DNA of 64,000 nt, from contig OY986975.1 of the NCBI GenBank assembly GCA_963920575.1, positions 4,017,961 to 4,081,960 on the forward strand, written 5' to 3'. Origin of the DNA: Narthecium ossifragum. Lineage: Eukaryota > Streptophyta > Magnoliopsida > Dioscoreales > Nartheciaceae. Every line of letters starts with the position of its first letter. Position 1 is the first letter of the stretch. Of the stretch, positions 1-13,097 are shown in pieces. Made by a program: the position numbers and the translations under genes. The notes beneath the pieces were generated by a model. It was given only the letters and a program-made list of their open reading frames with translations. It did not search any database and was not told where the DNA came from.

Positions 1-1599
1 AACAGAAATTTGACCGTTGACCGGGACTGTAGTCAAGGTCAAAATTTATTTCCACATTCAAAAATCAAGAGATTGTATTTTAGTTCAATTTCTTCGAATG
101 ATCGAATCAGAGGTGTTGAAGTGTACAAAGAAGTTATTTGGTTGATGATGGAGTTGATGGAAATGGTTTATGAGCAGTTACGTGGAAAATGGTGAGTGAT
201 AGATAAAATAATGGAAGATTGAGAATGGATGATAGGCTATGTTATAACTACTCCTATTTTAGATAGATCTACACCTATGAATAGTATTATGGTAGCACTA
301 CTCTTAGGAGAATATGGTAATTCTACTCCTATGGAAGAAATTAGTGTAGCACTACTCTTAGAAATGAAGGACTGGTTGCAGGAATTTAAAAGAAAGATAA
401 ACTTCATTGCTGAATTTAAAAGGCTACATTGATAATAAATATGAAAAGACTACACGAAGATAAAAAGCTGGTTTGCTTTAATGGCCGGGGCTCCTTTTCC
501 TTCTTCCTCTTCGCTTTTTATAGAGTTTCTGGTCACCACTTTTGAACTGTCAGAAACTGTCTTGAATTGTTTTGGAACTGCTCTGAATTGTCAGAATTGC
601 ATAACTGGGCGATATCTTCATTTATTTACGAAACTGCCACTAAACAACATCCTTTTTCATTCCTGCTATTTGGCTGATGATAACCTTGGAATATGGAAAA
701 ACTCTGAACACGAAAATTGTAGGTCTTCGAATTCTCTTTCCATCGGTGCAAAAATCAACTCATTTGGATATCGTATGAGAAAGGTATCGCCAAAATGGTC
801 AGTTTTCATTAATAACTATTATTTAAATATGACCAATAAGAATTTGACCGATAGAGTTTGGCCAATATCGGTCATTCTTTGACCGATGAAACTTAGAAAT
901 TCGTTCATTATTTACTCTTTTATCATTGGACACTTTGACTATTAATTTGATACATTAAATGACCGAATTTGGAGATGATGTCAACAGTAAAGTTGTAGAT
1001 CTTTTCGTCCTCTTTCCAATGGTTCAAGAATCGGTCAGTTTGGACATTTGGTGTAAAAGTTATGACCAAAATACTCTAACTATATCAAAGCCAAAGATAT
1101 GGACGATTTGATGTTAATTTTGTTTTATTTACGAAATTGTCATTGATCTTGCCAATCGCTCAAATGGCCATATTTATGATTAACAGTAGGATATGTATAA
1201 ATCTTTCTCGTTACTACAGTTATTTTCCTCAGTAACACTGGGGTATTTGTAATAATGAAAATAACCAAAAAGTTTAACATAATAATTGCTACCTAAGATA
1301 TTAAGATGACAATGGATGTCGGATGTCGATATAGATCCGCCTCCGACCCGTTAAAAGGTTCAGATATCCGATAACCTGTAATAGAGGTTTTGGATTGGTT
1401 TCGGATTCATAACAAATGGATACGGATGTATGGATACGGATTCGGATCTGTGCATGATCCGACCCGACTCTGACGTCGAAGGACCCATGGATGGGACTCT
1501 TTGTCTTATAACCCGGGTCGAGACATAGCCGCTACTTTTATTAACCCCCCTCCTTGCCGGACTTCCGCTCCGCCGCGCGCCGCCGGAGACCGCTGACGG
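1..1599. other. 5' flank of the CCCH gene; no gene seen
   Basis: AT-rich sequence without a convincing coding region. Between 251 and 372 two imperfect copies of a unit run from CTACTCCTAT to GTAGCACTACTCTTAG. Between about 786 and 1060 the words GACCGAT and CGGTCA recur in both orientations. From about 1303 to 1500 the sequence is rich in GGATACGGAT, GGATCCG and GATCCGACCCG words, a composition common in old transposon remnants, but I could not define ends. The last 100 bases are strongly GC-rich and are probably promoter and 5' UTR of the next gene. Confidence 0.5.
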
Positions 1600-1626
1600 A
1601 TGGCATCTCCGGCCGCCTCTCAGTGA
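1600..1626 (+). other. upstream ORF of 8 codons in the CCCH gene leader
   Basis: An ATG at 1600 opens a reading frame encoding MASPAASQ and stops at TGA 1624-1626. This is 15 bases before the ATG at 1642 that I chose as the CCCH start. If the mRNA begins upstream of 1600, ribosomes would meet this short frame first, so it could damp translation. The transcription start is not visible, so its presence in the mRNA is inferred. Confidence 0.4.
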
Positions 1627-1641
1627 CGGCTCCTCCCGCCA

Positions 1642-4600
1642 ATGGACCATCTCCCTCAGCAGGAATCGCTGACGTGGAGGCCGCGGCCCTACAAAGGTTA
1701 GCTCTGGGATTTCGAGGGTTGTCGTTTTGAGGAAGTAGGTGTGATTTAGCTCGAATCAGCGGGTTAGAGCTCCCGATGGTTGGTAGTTTTGGCTTCTACT
1801 GACATTAAAGTTGTTCTTTTATGATTTTTTTTTTGCTTTAAATTGTTGAAATATAGTTGAAATCGGAATGTTTCTTTAAAAAAATGACCTTTTGGCGAAT
1901 AGATTCTGTTCCGCTCTCAATTATTCTTGTTTTACGCATTAGTTTAGACTTCCTTAGTGCATTGATAATTATAGGTGCATACGGTTTCGAAAGATCTGAC
2001 GAAGGTTTTACATCTGCTCCACTGATTCGTATCTATATTTTCACTAATTGTATGCCATTTTAGTGTTTGTTGGAGTTTGATATGTGAAATGGATGTTGAA
2101 TAAATTTTTTGTGTGGTGATGTTGCAGAGACAATGTGGCAGATGAACCTGGAGTCGAGCAGGATCATGGAATCTGGACTATATCCAGAGCGCCCAGGCGA
2201 GCCGGATTGTGCATATTACATTAGGACTGGCCTTTGTAGATTTGGGATGACTTGCAAATTCAACCATCCTCCTCAGAGGAAGTTGGTAGTTGCTCAAAGC
2301 CTGCTTAATTGTCTTGCAAATTAATCAATTTAGCTTATCATGACTGTTGATATCACTCATCCATGCTGTTTATCAGTGACAATTTGCTAGTTGTGAAAGT
2401 CTTTTGGGTTACTCTTGCTCATTTACTAATTTAAATGATCATGACTATTGGCGCTGTTGTTTCTTTTCTTTTAAGAGATTATTCCTCTTTGTGAAATTAT
2501 ACACCTTTCCTCATGGTCTCTTTCGTCCCCATTTTGTAAGTGATAATTTGGTCATTCATGTGTGGCTATTGCCTCTGGTGACAAATATGATTTTTAAATG
2601 ACTTCTTTGGCTTTAACCTATAGGATCCATGCTTCAAGAGGAGATGATTTGTTATAAAAACCTTGCTTTGTGCCTTCTTTTTCCACCTCTTTACTCATCT
2701 TATTGGGATCTTTGAGGTTCGCTCCCCTTTGTAACCACATCCCATGCATCTTGCCTCGCTTTGCTTGGCAAGAAAATTTATAGTGTTTTACATCCTTAGA
2801 AATTCTGTGATGAGGAGGGTTTGCAAGAAATGGCAAGGAATATTGTTGCAGTCTTTGCCTAGCACAAGCCCTGCATGGAACGTCTTCAAGAGGAAAAATT
2901 TACCTGGCACCAACCCGTTGAGTATTCATATTGTGCCAGTAAATGAATGATACAGAGAGTATGAGTTAACAGAGCCTAAGTGCCGAATAAATTGTTGGTA
3001 CATGTCCACTCCAACCCGCACAATAATCAATGAGTGACCAATCTTATTGGATGAACAACATACCCTCCCTTCCCCTATCTCTGTTTCACATATACATCAC
3101 TACTGTTAGAGGCTGTACCAGTAACCTATTTTTATGGGGCTTCTTTTGCAAGTAAGAAGCTGATCGTCCTCTTCTAGTCATTTATCTTGCTGCCTGCATC
3201 TTTTGGAAATAGGCTTTGGGCATTGGATGAAATCCGACATATATACTTTTTCCAGGCTGCAAGGAGGACTATTGCCATTGAAACCAAGACGAATTGCCCA
3301 GCAGCTGACATAACTGTTGTGAAAGTTGGCAGAATGAATAGCCATTTTGCACAATATACATATACATGCTTTCATCCATAAACATGTACACTGTGTGTAT
3401 AAGAATACATACATACAAATTTGCATAGATACATAATGAAAAGAAAAATTGCAAGTATTGCAAGTTGCTAATTAGTGGATTGTCAATTAGCTTTGAGATA
3501 TGGCTTTTAAATGTTTGTTGAAATGCTAATTTTCCACCTAGGGCTATATTTGAGCATGCTTTTGGAATCATTTGAGAGTTATAGTGGAATTAGTGGTCTT
3601 GATTACATTGTTTCAAATGATAGGCTGTTGCGGCGGCAATGATTACGGGTGGGTATCCTGAAAGACCAGGACAACCTGAATGTCAGGTACCATTTACTGC
3701 TCCTTTTCCTTTCCTATTGTGAGTGGAAAATATGAAATGCGTTTACATTTATATGAAGTTTATTTCCTGAATTTTTGAAGTAATATGTAATGCTTCAGTG
3801 AGGTTTAAGTTGATTTTTTCTCCTATTTTATTCAGTTGGTTAATGCAGTAGAGCAGTGTGGAATCATCCAATGGATTGATGGTTCAATAATGAACCTTTA
3901 GAGCACCCCATTTCAAGCTTTGTAAGCAAAATAAAAGACAAAAGGAAGGGGATTGTTTTCTTTACTTAGTTAACTGTTGCTTAACAAATCACCACTATAG
4001 TGCTGGGAACCGTTCAGTACCCCTTGTGCCATATATTTTTGACTCGAAGGACTCTTGATAGAAAAGTCTTGATTCACTTACTTTCTCATAACTTTAATGA
4101 AAGTTGAGTCTTAAAAAATGCAGGATCCTTCAGATAAGTGAAAGTAAAATAAGATTGAGAGGATATTACCTAGTTGTATATTAGTCCCTATGTAAGTAAC
4201 TTATTTAAAATGAAGAATTAGAAACACTCGCCCCCTATCACTAATAAACTATGGATCATGAGAACGCCTATTACTACACAAAAATTTGAGCCCTTATTTT
4301 CGCTTCGAATGGATACTCACAGTAATTTTAGTAGTGGCATCTGGTTTATTCTGCTCATGAAATGTCTTTAGAAGAAGACAGATGATCAAAGTTTGCATTT
4401 GAGCTTTTCCATCTATTATGACAATGCCTAACTCGGTATGCCTCAATATTGATGAAGATGCAAAGTAGGTGGAAGTGTGCATATTGCCAAATTTTTAGAT
4501 TTCTCTTTTAAAGCAGTTAGAATACAGAGTTGGGTTTAGAATTTCAAGATTAGATATTTGGATTGGAAAATTTCTCTTTCTATGGATGGATTCTGTATGC

Positions 4601-7600
4601 ATAAAAAGATCAATAAAAAGGATCTGATGATGTCAGAGTCAATTATTGGGAAACATTTAGCCTACAAATGAAAGAATAGCACTCTGATTGATGGATTGTT
4701 GTGCAAAAACCTTCACCGAGTAGTGAGGTTAATTTCCACTTTTGAAGGTGATGATGTTCCTTCAACTGGTTAAGTTTTATATATAATTTGTTTGCCGCTA
4801 CACGATGGTTTTCTATGCCTATATCTCAGTCATACAAGACAGGACTCGTGATTGTGATGCTTCAGTGAAGACCATTAGTAAATGTGAATTTTGATGACGT
4901 TCTGGATTCATCATTCCTTGCAGACAGCCTACATTAAGTCATTGATATCCTAGAATTAGATTGATCAAACCAATCCTTGATCTACTAGAAATGATAGTGT
5001 TTATGTTTAATATCTTGAATTAAATTGATGTCTGGAAGTTGCCTAAGATACTGTTTGTTCAAAGTTTACTGTGAAAATGGAACTTTTCACCGACATTTCG
5101 TACAACTTGCTTGCCGCCATACAGGTTGAGTTTTAGTTTTACAAAACTGGATGTCAATTACAAATTGATCCTCAGATTCTTTTTCTCACCAGTTAGAAAA
5201 TTGTAGAGGTTAATTCAGTGATGGATTGATCTACTAACTTTTCTGTTCGCTTTTCAGTACTACCTGAAGACAGGAACATGTAAATTTGGACCTACATGCA
5301 AATTTCATCATCCAAGAAATAAAGCTGGAATTGCTGGAAATGTTGAATTAAATATTCTAGGCTATCCAATTCGTCCGGTGTGCACTTGTATTTTTCTGCT
5401 TTTGTTATTGTAACTATCTATTAGTTCTATATTTCGGTTAGTTATGTGCCACATGATTATTTATGAGTTTTTTTTATCTCTTTTCATTGCAGGATGAGAA
5501 GGAGTGTGCATATTATATCAGAACAGGACAGTGTAACTTTGGAAACACTTGTAAATTTAATCATCCACAGCCTTCTAGCACCATGGTTTCTTTACAAGGT
5601 TCTTCTCTTCATCCTACATTAAATTCGCCTACAACAACTGGACTGCAGTCTTACGTTGGGAGCTCAACAAACTTGCCCCTGTCAAGATCTGCCTTAATTG
5701 CGACCCCTCCGTGGCAGGGCTCATCGAGCTATAGTCAACTTATACTTCCTCAGGGTTTGGTTCAAATTGGCAACTGGGATGCACATGCTGTTAGTCTTCT
5801 CCTCTTCTTTGTCTCAATTGCTATTAGAAAACGCTCATTCTTTTGTGAAAACTTTCATTGAATATTTAGCATCTCATCATTTTTATCTGAGATTCTCATG
5901 GTGCATTTACTCAGCACATGCCTATTTTGGGTTTCTTCCTGTTAAAGTTTAAATGCAAATGGTTCAGAAAAAGAACCTCCAACCATTTATGTGCAAAATC
6001 TCTGTATCTTAGAAACCATTGATGATAAGGTTTTTATCCCACCATCGTGAATAGTTAAGAGTCAATCTGCAATCTAAGGTTGAAGCCCAAAGTGCATGAT
6101 GTTATGCAGCATGCCAGTGTAAGCGCATACCAGTTGTCCCTTATTCTTTGCTCTATCTTCAAAGCTTCTTCTTACACTTTACAGTGCTTGAAAGAGAAGA
6201 TTTGCTCGTTGTAGAGAAAGATTGCCTTTGGATCACAAAGCCATAATTCTTTTATTTTTCATACTTGATGGAAAAATGAAGGAATTCTTGTAGAAGAGAT
6301 AAAAGAGTGAAATCTGTTGTGGTACAAGATAGAACATTGACAGAAGAAAATTAAGAAAGCAATTTTCTTTTGAAATGGTTCACTGTTAAAGTTGGTGATA
6401 TCTTGCCTTAGATCTCTGTTGCCAGATTTATTTTCTTTTGGGCTTTTAATGGTGGAACTAGCGTTATTATGGTTTGCTGAACTTATTATAACTCGATGAA
6501 TTTAGAAGATGGGGAAGCGAAGAGTTATGAGAAATCAGAGTCAGTGCAAACTTAAGGTTCTTGTCTCAACAGAAGCTGGTTCGAAATTTGAAAAATTGGA
6601 TGAGAAGCTTAGTTGCTGTTTGTATGCTCGGGCCCCATGCTGCATTGAGAGACGCAGGATTGCTCGATGCAGCTTGGGTCTCGGAGCATGGGTTTGGGTC
6701 ACTGCATCATAGCTCGATACCCCACCATTTAACTCTAAAAGATTCCTAGATCCAGCAACGCGTCATACTGCAAAATGCAGCCAGTTGAACCATCACCTTC
6801 CTCAGTTATCCCCTCCTCGTGAGGTAAATGAGATGTGGGCGCTATAAAGCAGTTTGGATTTTGAAAGCAATTTTCTGTATGAGCCAATGACTTGATTTTT
6901 TGCAGCTTGAGTATTCTGTGTGGTAGGTATTGTCAGTATTGCTCAAATCAAGGGATCTATTCCCCCAACCTCTGGTTTTGATGGCATAGAAGTGCAATAT
7001 TGATATGCGGGACAATGCATGATGGTATTTCAGAGGCATGCGATGGTGTGGAGACGTGGGATGGCACACGGATTGACTGGATGGGATGGTTCAAAAGTGC
7101 TGGGGATGACGCGTGATGGTGATGCAGAGTCGCCGGATGGTTTTGGCATTGACTTTGGCTTGATGTACTACCTGGATGTATTAGGATTTTAGCCCATACA
7201 GGAGCCTTTGAAGAATTTAATAGGGCTGTTGCCTCACGAAGCTAGCGTTCGTTGCTCAATTAATTGGTAAAAAAAACGAGAAAATAAGATAAAGATGAGA
7301 CTTTGGCTCTGCTGTACACTGAGAGATGCTTCTGCAGAACTACTTATATGCTCCCTTCTAAATGATATGTCTAGGGCTAACCCTTGTGTCATCCCCAACA
7401 GAGGTTTTGGATACCCTAATCTCATGTTATGTCTTGTACACTCCTTGGTGTTCTATGAATCTAATTCAGCAAGTGATTGAAACCAGTTCCTCTGATACTT
7501 GCATATTTCTATTTCTTTTTGCTGAAATCCGCAAAGTCTGTCCTGCCCTTGTAATTAGGATGAATGCGCTCTTGTATGTGTGAGCTTACCACTGTCGTTG

Positions 7601-9876
7601 AACCATATGATAACTTTGATTCAAATGGTTGATGTTGGATTAGCTTAAATTAAAAGCGCAGCATAGTTATCTTTTATGATAATGTTATGGCTCTGTGCAA
7701 AAAAATATTTACATATTTCATCACAGTCATCCTATATATGATGCGGATTGCATTCATATCTATCCCACAGTAACCTGGTCTTTGCAACATTGTGAAGCCT
7801 AGTTGATGAAATATTATGTCTTGTGAAGTATGCAGCATTGCCCATAGCAGACATGTTTTTAACAGCTCTGCATTGTCATTTGATATATCTAAATCTTGGT
7901 GCAAGCATATTGTTTAAATATTATGTAACACGTTCATGTCTGGTCTCTGGGATAATCCATAAAGCACCACATATGCTAATTGCTCAACTGCTGACATGGA
8001 TGACAGTTGTTGCTTTGAACTTCGTATCATCCCCTGGGAACTCTGCTTATTATCATTTGCTTTGGTTAATGAAAAAAATTAGGCTACATGCCTAACTTCC
8101 TGGTAGTTTATGTTTAATGTACTATTATGTCTATGATCCTCTATCATTTTTCCAAATATCTGTTAGGTATCCATTGAATTGAGCAATATTCTGCAGGAAC
8201 AATTGAGGTCTGCATCTCCTCGTGAAAGCAAGCAACAAACTCCAGTAGTTGCCAAACTTGCTGGGACTTCACGGCAAAGTGGAGCTAGCCCAGAAGTTCG
8301 AGGAACGATCTCTTCTTACCAATCTGGCTCTTCTCCTATCGGTTCGCATCCATTACAGGGGGAGAATGTATTTCCTCAGAGACCTGAGCAACCTGAATGC
8401 GAATTTTACATGAAGACTGGAGATTGCAAGTTTGGTGCAGTATGCAAGTTTCATCATCCAAGGGAGAGATCCACTCCGGTTCCAAGTTGCACATTGAGTC
8501 CATTGGGACTTCCTCTACGCCCAGTAAGTTGTGGCAATGGCCTAGTTCATTTACATGATCTTTTGTTCTGCTCCTTGTAGCTTAAAGGTTTTCTATGACT
8601 AGAAAGGATGTCTGATACAGCTAAGGATTCTTTTTGCATGCTCTTCTTTGATGTATAACATATACAAGATTAATTTCTTCTATGACCAAAAATGAATGCC
8701 AAATACAACTAAAGTATTATAGTTTCCTTCTCTTCTGCTATATATTGAATTGTCGTGAGATTTATGCAACATATTTGGACAGCATAATGTAGAGGTTCTT
8801 AATTTCACATTTTTGCTGCTGAAAGTCAGTTCCGTGCTCTTTTCTTGATGTCTCATTTGCTGAATGGTCCAATAGAGGAATGATTACTAGAGAGGTAAAT
8901 TTGGATACTGGCAGTTTTAGTGAGACATGTAGAAGTGATCACTTTCAATGTTTCAGACATGCTGATTGAAGGACCTCTTTGATGTACTTAGGATGTATCT
9001 GAATTCACTCTACATTGAGGAAGTGGTACTGGTGCTACATATAGCACCCCAAAACATGGTATCATTCATGTGGCCCTTCACTGATGCAACCAGACTATGA
9101 ATTACATTACAGAAAGCAGCCTTTAGTCCTAGAAATAGAAGCATTGTGCTTATTTGAAAGTCTGTCCTTTAATTTGGCTTAGGGTCCTTAAGTCCAACCA
9201 CTGCTCAAATAAATGTCAGGCAGACAGCTGGCAGTGGAGGGTCGCAAGTCTCTCCATATGCTGAGAATATGGCTATCTGAATCACCCTAACTGGGAATCT
9301 CAACCCATGACCTCTTTTCAGTTTTCACACAATAGGCTTTCCTCATTGAGGTGCTAACTGCTAACTACCCATTCATCGTGTTGAGCACTGGGCTAAACAG
9401 ACTTCAGCTGGCTCTTTTCTCGTGTGTTTCAGTACTGATCCTTCTTGATCTAGTCGTTCGTTATTTATGTTGCTTTATTTGCTCCTTACTTCTTCTAGCA
9501 AACTGACAATGGTGCTTGGTGTGTCTTTTTCTTTTGCTTTTAACAGGGGGAGCCATTATGCAATTTTTACTCCCGATATGGCATATGTAAATTTGGCCCA
9601 AATTGCAAATTCGATCATCCCATTGCATCGCCTATTGGATCTTATGAATACAATCCTGTAACATACACCTCAGCTGATGTCTCAGTTCAGCATTTACTCG
9701 GAGGATTTCCTGCATTATTACTGGCATCGGAAGAGCATATGGAAGCTGGCCAAGGAAACACCACACAACTCTCGCTGTCAGGGCTCCACAGAGTGAATTC
9801 CAATGAGGAAAATTTGGAAGCAGAGGGACCATATAGTCCTGAGGGTGCCATGCAACAAGCATCCTCCTTTGATTAG
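1642..9876 (+). CDS. ZFN1-type CCCH zinc-finger protein, seven exons, 449 aa
   Basis: Plant ZFN-type CCCH protein, a nuclear/RNA-associated family that binds nucleic acid. Exons: 1642-1696, 2128-2285, 3624-3686, 5258-5377, 5493-5789, 8197-8523, 9547-9876. All introns are GT-AG and every junction keeps frame. Five CX8CX5CX3H fingers are visible at residues 46-65, 91-110, 137-156, 299-318 and 345-364. Each carries the family's (Y/F)Y-x-(K/R)-TG or related spacer and a CKF/CRF core. Finger 2 is split by the exon 3/4 junction. A Ser/Gln-rich linker (about 165-290) separates fingers 1-3 from 4-5, and a short acidic tail follows. The length matches the family (about 400-470). The first exon ([10 protein letters not shown]) is the least certain part. 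It was chosen because its phase completes the GAG codon at the 2128 acceptor. Intron 5 uses a weak GTTAGT donor and is 2.4 kb long. Confidence 0.9.
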
Positions 9877-11135
9877 CATTGCGAGGATAAAGAAAACCCT
9901 CTGTACATAAATTCCACAGTCCTGAAGCTCTAAATATGATCCTCAATGCTCATATGAAGATGGATCGACTTTGAGAACAAACTCAAAAGCGTGAGTTCCA
10001 CGTCTTCCTGTTGTAATTTTGTGTATCGATTGTGAAAAGAATGTTTTGTATGCTATTGTAAAATTCCATCTTCATTCTATTTAAAAAAATCTATCCAGAA
10101 TTTGGTCCTCAGCAGATTTGTATGTATAGTCACTGTTACTTCGAGCATCCTTGTCTAAATTTCCCAGCCTTCTTGTATTGCTTCTCTTTAAGTTGATTAC
10201 TGAGGTTGGTGTTCTTAAAAAAATAGAGCTTACATCAAATGTTCCTTTTGATTTTGGATTTTTCCACCACAGCTGATATTGTCTGTCAATGTGCTAATTT
10301 TACTTCTGTGCAACTATATGAAGTATTTTATGGTGACATACCTTTGATGCTGAAACAACTGACAAAAAGGTATGGATCAGAATATGTTTAAGCTTTTTTT
10401 ACAGGTTGAGTTAGGATTAAGATACTGAAAATTTTATAAGAAATTATTTCATATGCAGTTTTTTATACATTCATTCAGATAGTTGGGGTACAACAAACAC
10501 ATGCACACAACCATGCATGTGACCCATGACATGATCATAGAAATTGTCACCTGGTAAGAGGATCAAATTGATAACAAACCCAGTATAAATTTTTTTAATC
10601 CTGACTCTATACTTGTTTTAATGCTAGCTTTGACTCCCCTGACAGCTAAAAGCCTGTCTTCTGGTTGGCTGCATGTGCTCATCATAGTTCTCTTTTCTTA
10701 GAAAGCATTGTAAACTTTTGTATAAAAAGAAAGTCCATCTGAGAATCAGGGGACAGACTTCTTGGGGTGGTCTGAAGACTACGAACTGCCCACATGAAGT
10801 TGTTGATGATGCATCATGACAGCCTCATTACACTATCACAGATGTGTGGATCTGACAATGTTGAATGCCCCCACATATCATGAACCATCTTTTAGAGAAG
10901 GGCAGTCTGAAATCATACATGCATATTTGTGTATATTATTCACAAATGAAATGTTACTGTTTGTTAGTCCTTTGGAGATTCTAGAAGACAGGGGAGCTCA
11001 GGACTGAGTTGGATCCTTCTATGCAGAGCAAGATTAGAATTGCCACAATTATCATGAACTTTTTGTTAAATAGGACCTGATATTCACTTTTTACGCTTTA
11101 GGACCCCTCTCATGTTTTTTTACATAATAGGACCC
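9877..11135. other. 3' flank of the CCCH gene
   Basis: The first 200 or so bases after the TAG at 9874-9876 are probably the 3' UTR; no perfect AATAAA signal stands out. The remainder is AT-rich and only short frames are present. I see no gene, RNA gene or bounded repeat until the tandem array that begins at about 11136. Confidence 0.5.
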
Positions 11136-11437
11136 CATACACGTAGGGAACACGCGTATAAATTATAATACGCGTATAATTCTTGATTATACACGTATTA
11201 TGATTATGCGTATAATTATTGTTTATACACGTGTTCCCCATACACGTAAGAAACACGCGTATAATTCTTGATTATACACGTATCATGGGTACGCGTATAA
11301 TTATTGTTTATACACGTGTTCCTCATACACGTAAGAAACACGCGTATAATTCTTGATTATACACATATCATGGGTATGCGTATAATTATTATTTATACAC
11401 GTGTTCCTCACACACGTAAGAAACACGCGTATAAACA
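11136..11437. repeat. 85-bp minisatellite built of hairpins
   Basis: Units starting with CATACACGTA or a close variant occur at 11136, 11239, 11324 and 11409. The last intervals are exactly 85 bp; the first is 103 bp because of an extra 18 bases. Inside each unit are two inverted repeats with short loops: ACGCGTATAAT...ATTATACACGT around TTCTTG-like loops, and ACGCGTATAAT...TTTATACACGT around TATTG-like loops. The array is therefore a series of potential stem-loops carrying ACGCGT and ACACGTGT words. No coding potential is visible. Confidence 0.85.
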
Positions 11438-12153
11438 ATTATCATCAAGCTTTCATAGAGAAGTTTTTTTTTCGTTTGATTAGATGAGCCTACCGGCTAA
11501 TCTTTCATGGAGAAGTTAAAAGCTATGGAAAATTTAAAAAGTACCTATGTGTTTCACCTGTATGAATGTTCTTACTCCTTATCACAAGATGAAGGTCAGG
11601 ACAATAATATGTAACAAGACACAAGGACTTTAATGAAGAGACCTTTAAAGCACATTTTATCTGCCATCTCCTGCCTTTATTTCCACCATAGCTGTTGGTT
11701 GTATTCAGTGTCCCTCTTTTGCAGAACAGCATTCCCTGCTGGATTTTAATCATGAGTAGGTACATTTATTCGGAAGCAGAGGAGTTAATTACACATTAAA
11801 TTTAGGGAATAAGTGAGTGATAATAAAAGTAATTGATTTTTCGTAAAATTTCAACAGCTACATTCAATTAAGAATCTAAAAATAAAAAAAGGATAGAAGA
11901 GGAATTAGCATAAGATTGTGCACATATTCGTGTGTGATAAGCAGAAACAATCAGTAAAAATGCAAGGTTATAACATACACTGGAGAATTAAGAAGAATAA
12001 CAGTTCTTTAATAACAGCAGAATACATACTGAATAACTCGTTATTCAGCAACCCGGGAAACATCTCATCGAATCACTCAATGATGTGAAAGAAGAATAAC
12101 TGGATATCTTATCACAGTTCCGGACAGGTAGTGAATATCCAGTAACAGATTTG
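11438..12153. other. AT-rich spacer, nothing recognised
   Basis: Unique-looking AT-rich DNA between the 85-bp array and the MITE-like element. Only short frames are present, no domain is recognisable, and no inverted or tandem repeat of note was found. Confidence 0.5.
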
Positions 12154-13097
12154 TTAAGGGCTGTTTGGTAGCTCAGGACTGGGTGGAGTGGAGTCACTTT
12201 ATGGAGTGTGGATTTTTACAAAGTGAAGTCCTGTGAAGTGTCTTATCAGTTTTTACTATTTGGTTGGTGTTGAAGTGGAGACTGAGGTGGTGGAAGGCCT
12301 CTAGGGCTTAGCTACTGAGACCGAGCTCCACGGGGACATCACCGGCTCCATCAAGCGCCTTGAATCCAACCTGCAGGGATCCCTCTCCCTCCCCATGAAT
12401 GAGATCCGCACCCTCCTCCACCTCTCCTCTCTCCTTTTAACCCACTCCCACAGCCTCAAGCACGCCCGCTCCTACCTCGAGCGCGCTCTGCTGCTCCTTG
12501 CCCCCGCCACCATTGACCTCAAGCTCCGCGCCCATGCGCTCCTCGCCCGCTGCCACCTCCTCGCCGGCGCCACTGCCCCACTGGAGGGTTTGGAATCCGA
12601 GGAGTGCGTGCCGGTCGATGAGATCAAGACGAGGGTACGGATCCAAGGATCTAAGGGATTGGGTTTTAGACGGCGAGATCGAGACGGTGGCGATGGTGTC
12701 CGACGGTGAGATCATGGAGTAAAGGCGTTGGGCGGCATGGACTGCGAGTGGGAATAGAGAGGCGGGTGGCGGTGACATCCGGCTCCCTCTTTCCCTCCGG
12801 ATTCTCTCTCCACGCTTCCGTTGACGCCCTCTGTCGAAACACCGCCGTCGAGGGGTGGTTGAGGAGAGATGTAGGCAGCCCGGCTGAAGAGGGGTGGTGG
12901 GGGGTATTTGTATCTTTTTAGCCCAATCCACTCGGCCGACTCTGGCCAAAGAGTCAAATGATTGACTGGAGCCCTTTTCAAGAATGCAGTCCCTCCACTC
13001 CATCGAGTTGATGGCCCAATCAGACAACCTAAAGTGAAGGAAGTGCCGTCAGTCCACCCACTCCACCCTCCACTCTTGACAACCAAACACCCCTTAA
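12154..13097. mobile_element. MITE-like transposon carrying host gene sequence (Pack-type)
   Basis: The element proper is 12158-13093, flanked on both sides by TTAA (12154-12157 and 13094-13097). Its ends are inverted repeats: the left end starts GGGCTGTTTGGTAG and the reverse complement of the right end starts GGGGTGTTTGGTTG. Weaker similarity continues through GGGTGGAGTGG-like sequence. This end type is seen in Tourist-like or PIF/Harbinger-related non-autonomous elements. The interior is GC-rich, unlike the flanks, and includes a piece of a MAU2/SCC4-like gene. No transposase is present, so movement would need one supplied in trans. Confidence 0.7.
12314..12588 (+). pseudogene. MAU2: MAU2/SCC4 cohesin-loader gene fragment inside the MITE-like element
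   Basis: The frame through 12314-12588 reads as a helical repeat segment. It contains SIKRLESNLQ, then LLTHSHSLKHARSYLERALL, then LKLRAHALLARCHLLAGA. I recognise this as resembling the N-terminal TPR-like region of plant MAU2/SCC4, the partner of SCC2 in loading cohesin onto chromosomes. Only about 90 codons are present, without start, upstream exons or the rest of the roughly 700-residue protein. It lies between transposon inverted repeats, so it is best read as captured gene sequence. The identification is from memory of the family and should be confirmed by alignment. Confidence 0.6.

Noticed and set aside
6509..6749. Possible extra exon in CCCH intron 5
   Set aside because: The joined exons 5 and 6 already give a continuous family-like linker (WDAHA then [11 protein letters not shown]); no supported splice pair brings this piece in.
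11136..11437. CRISPR-like array
   Set aside because: Units are contiguous 85-bp tandem repeats with no unique spacers, in a plant nuclear genome.
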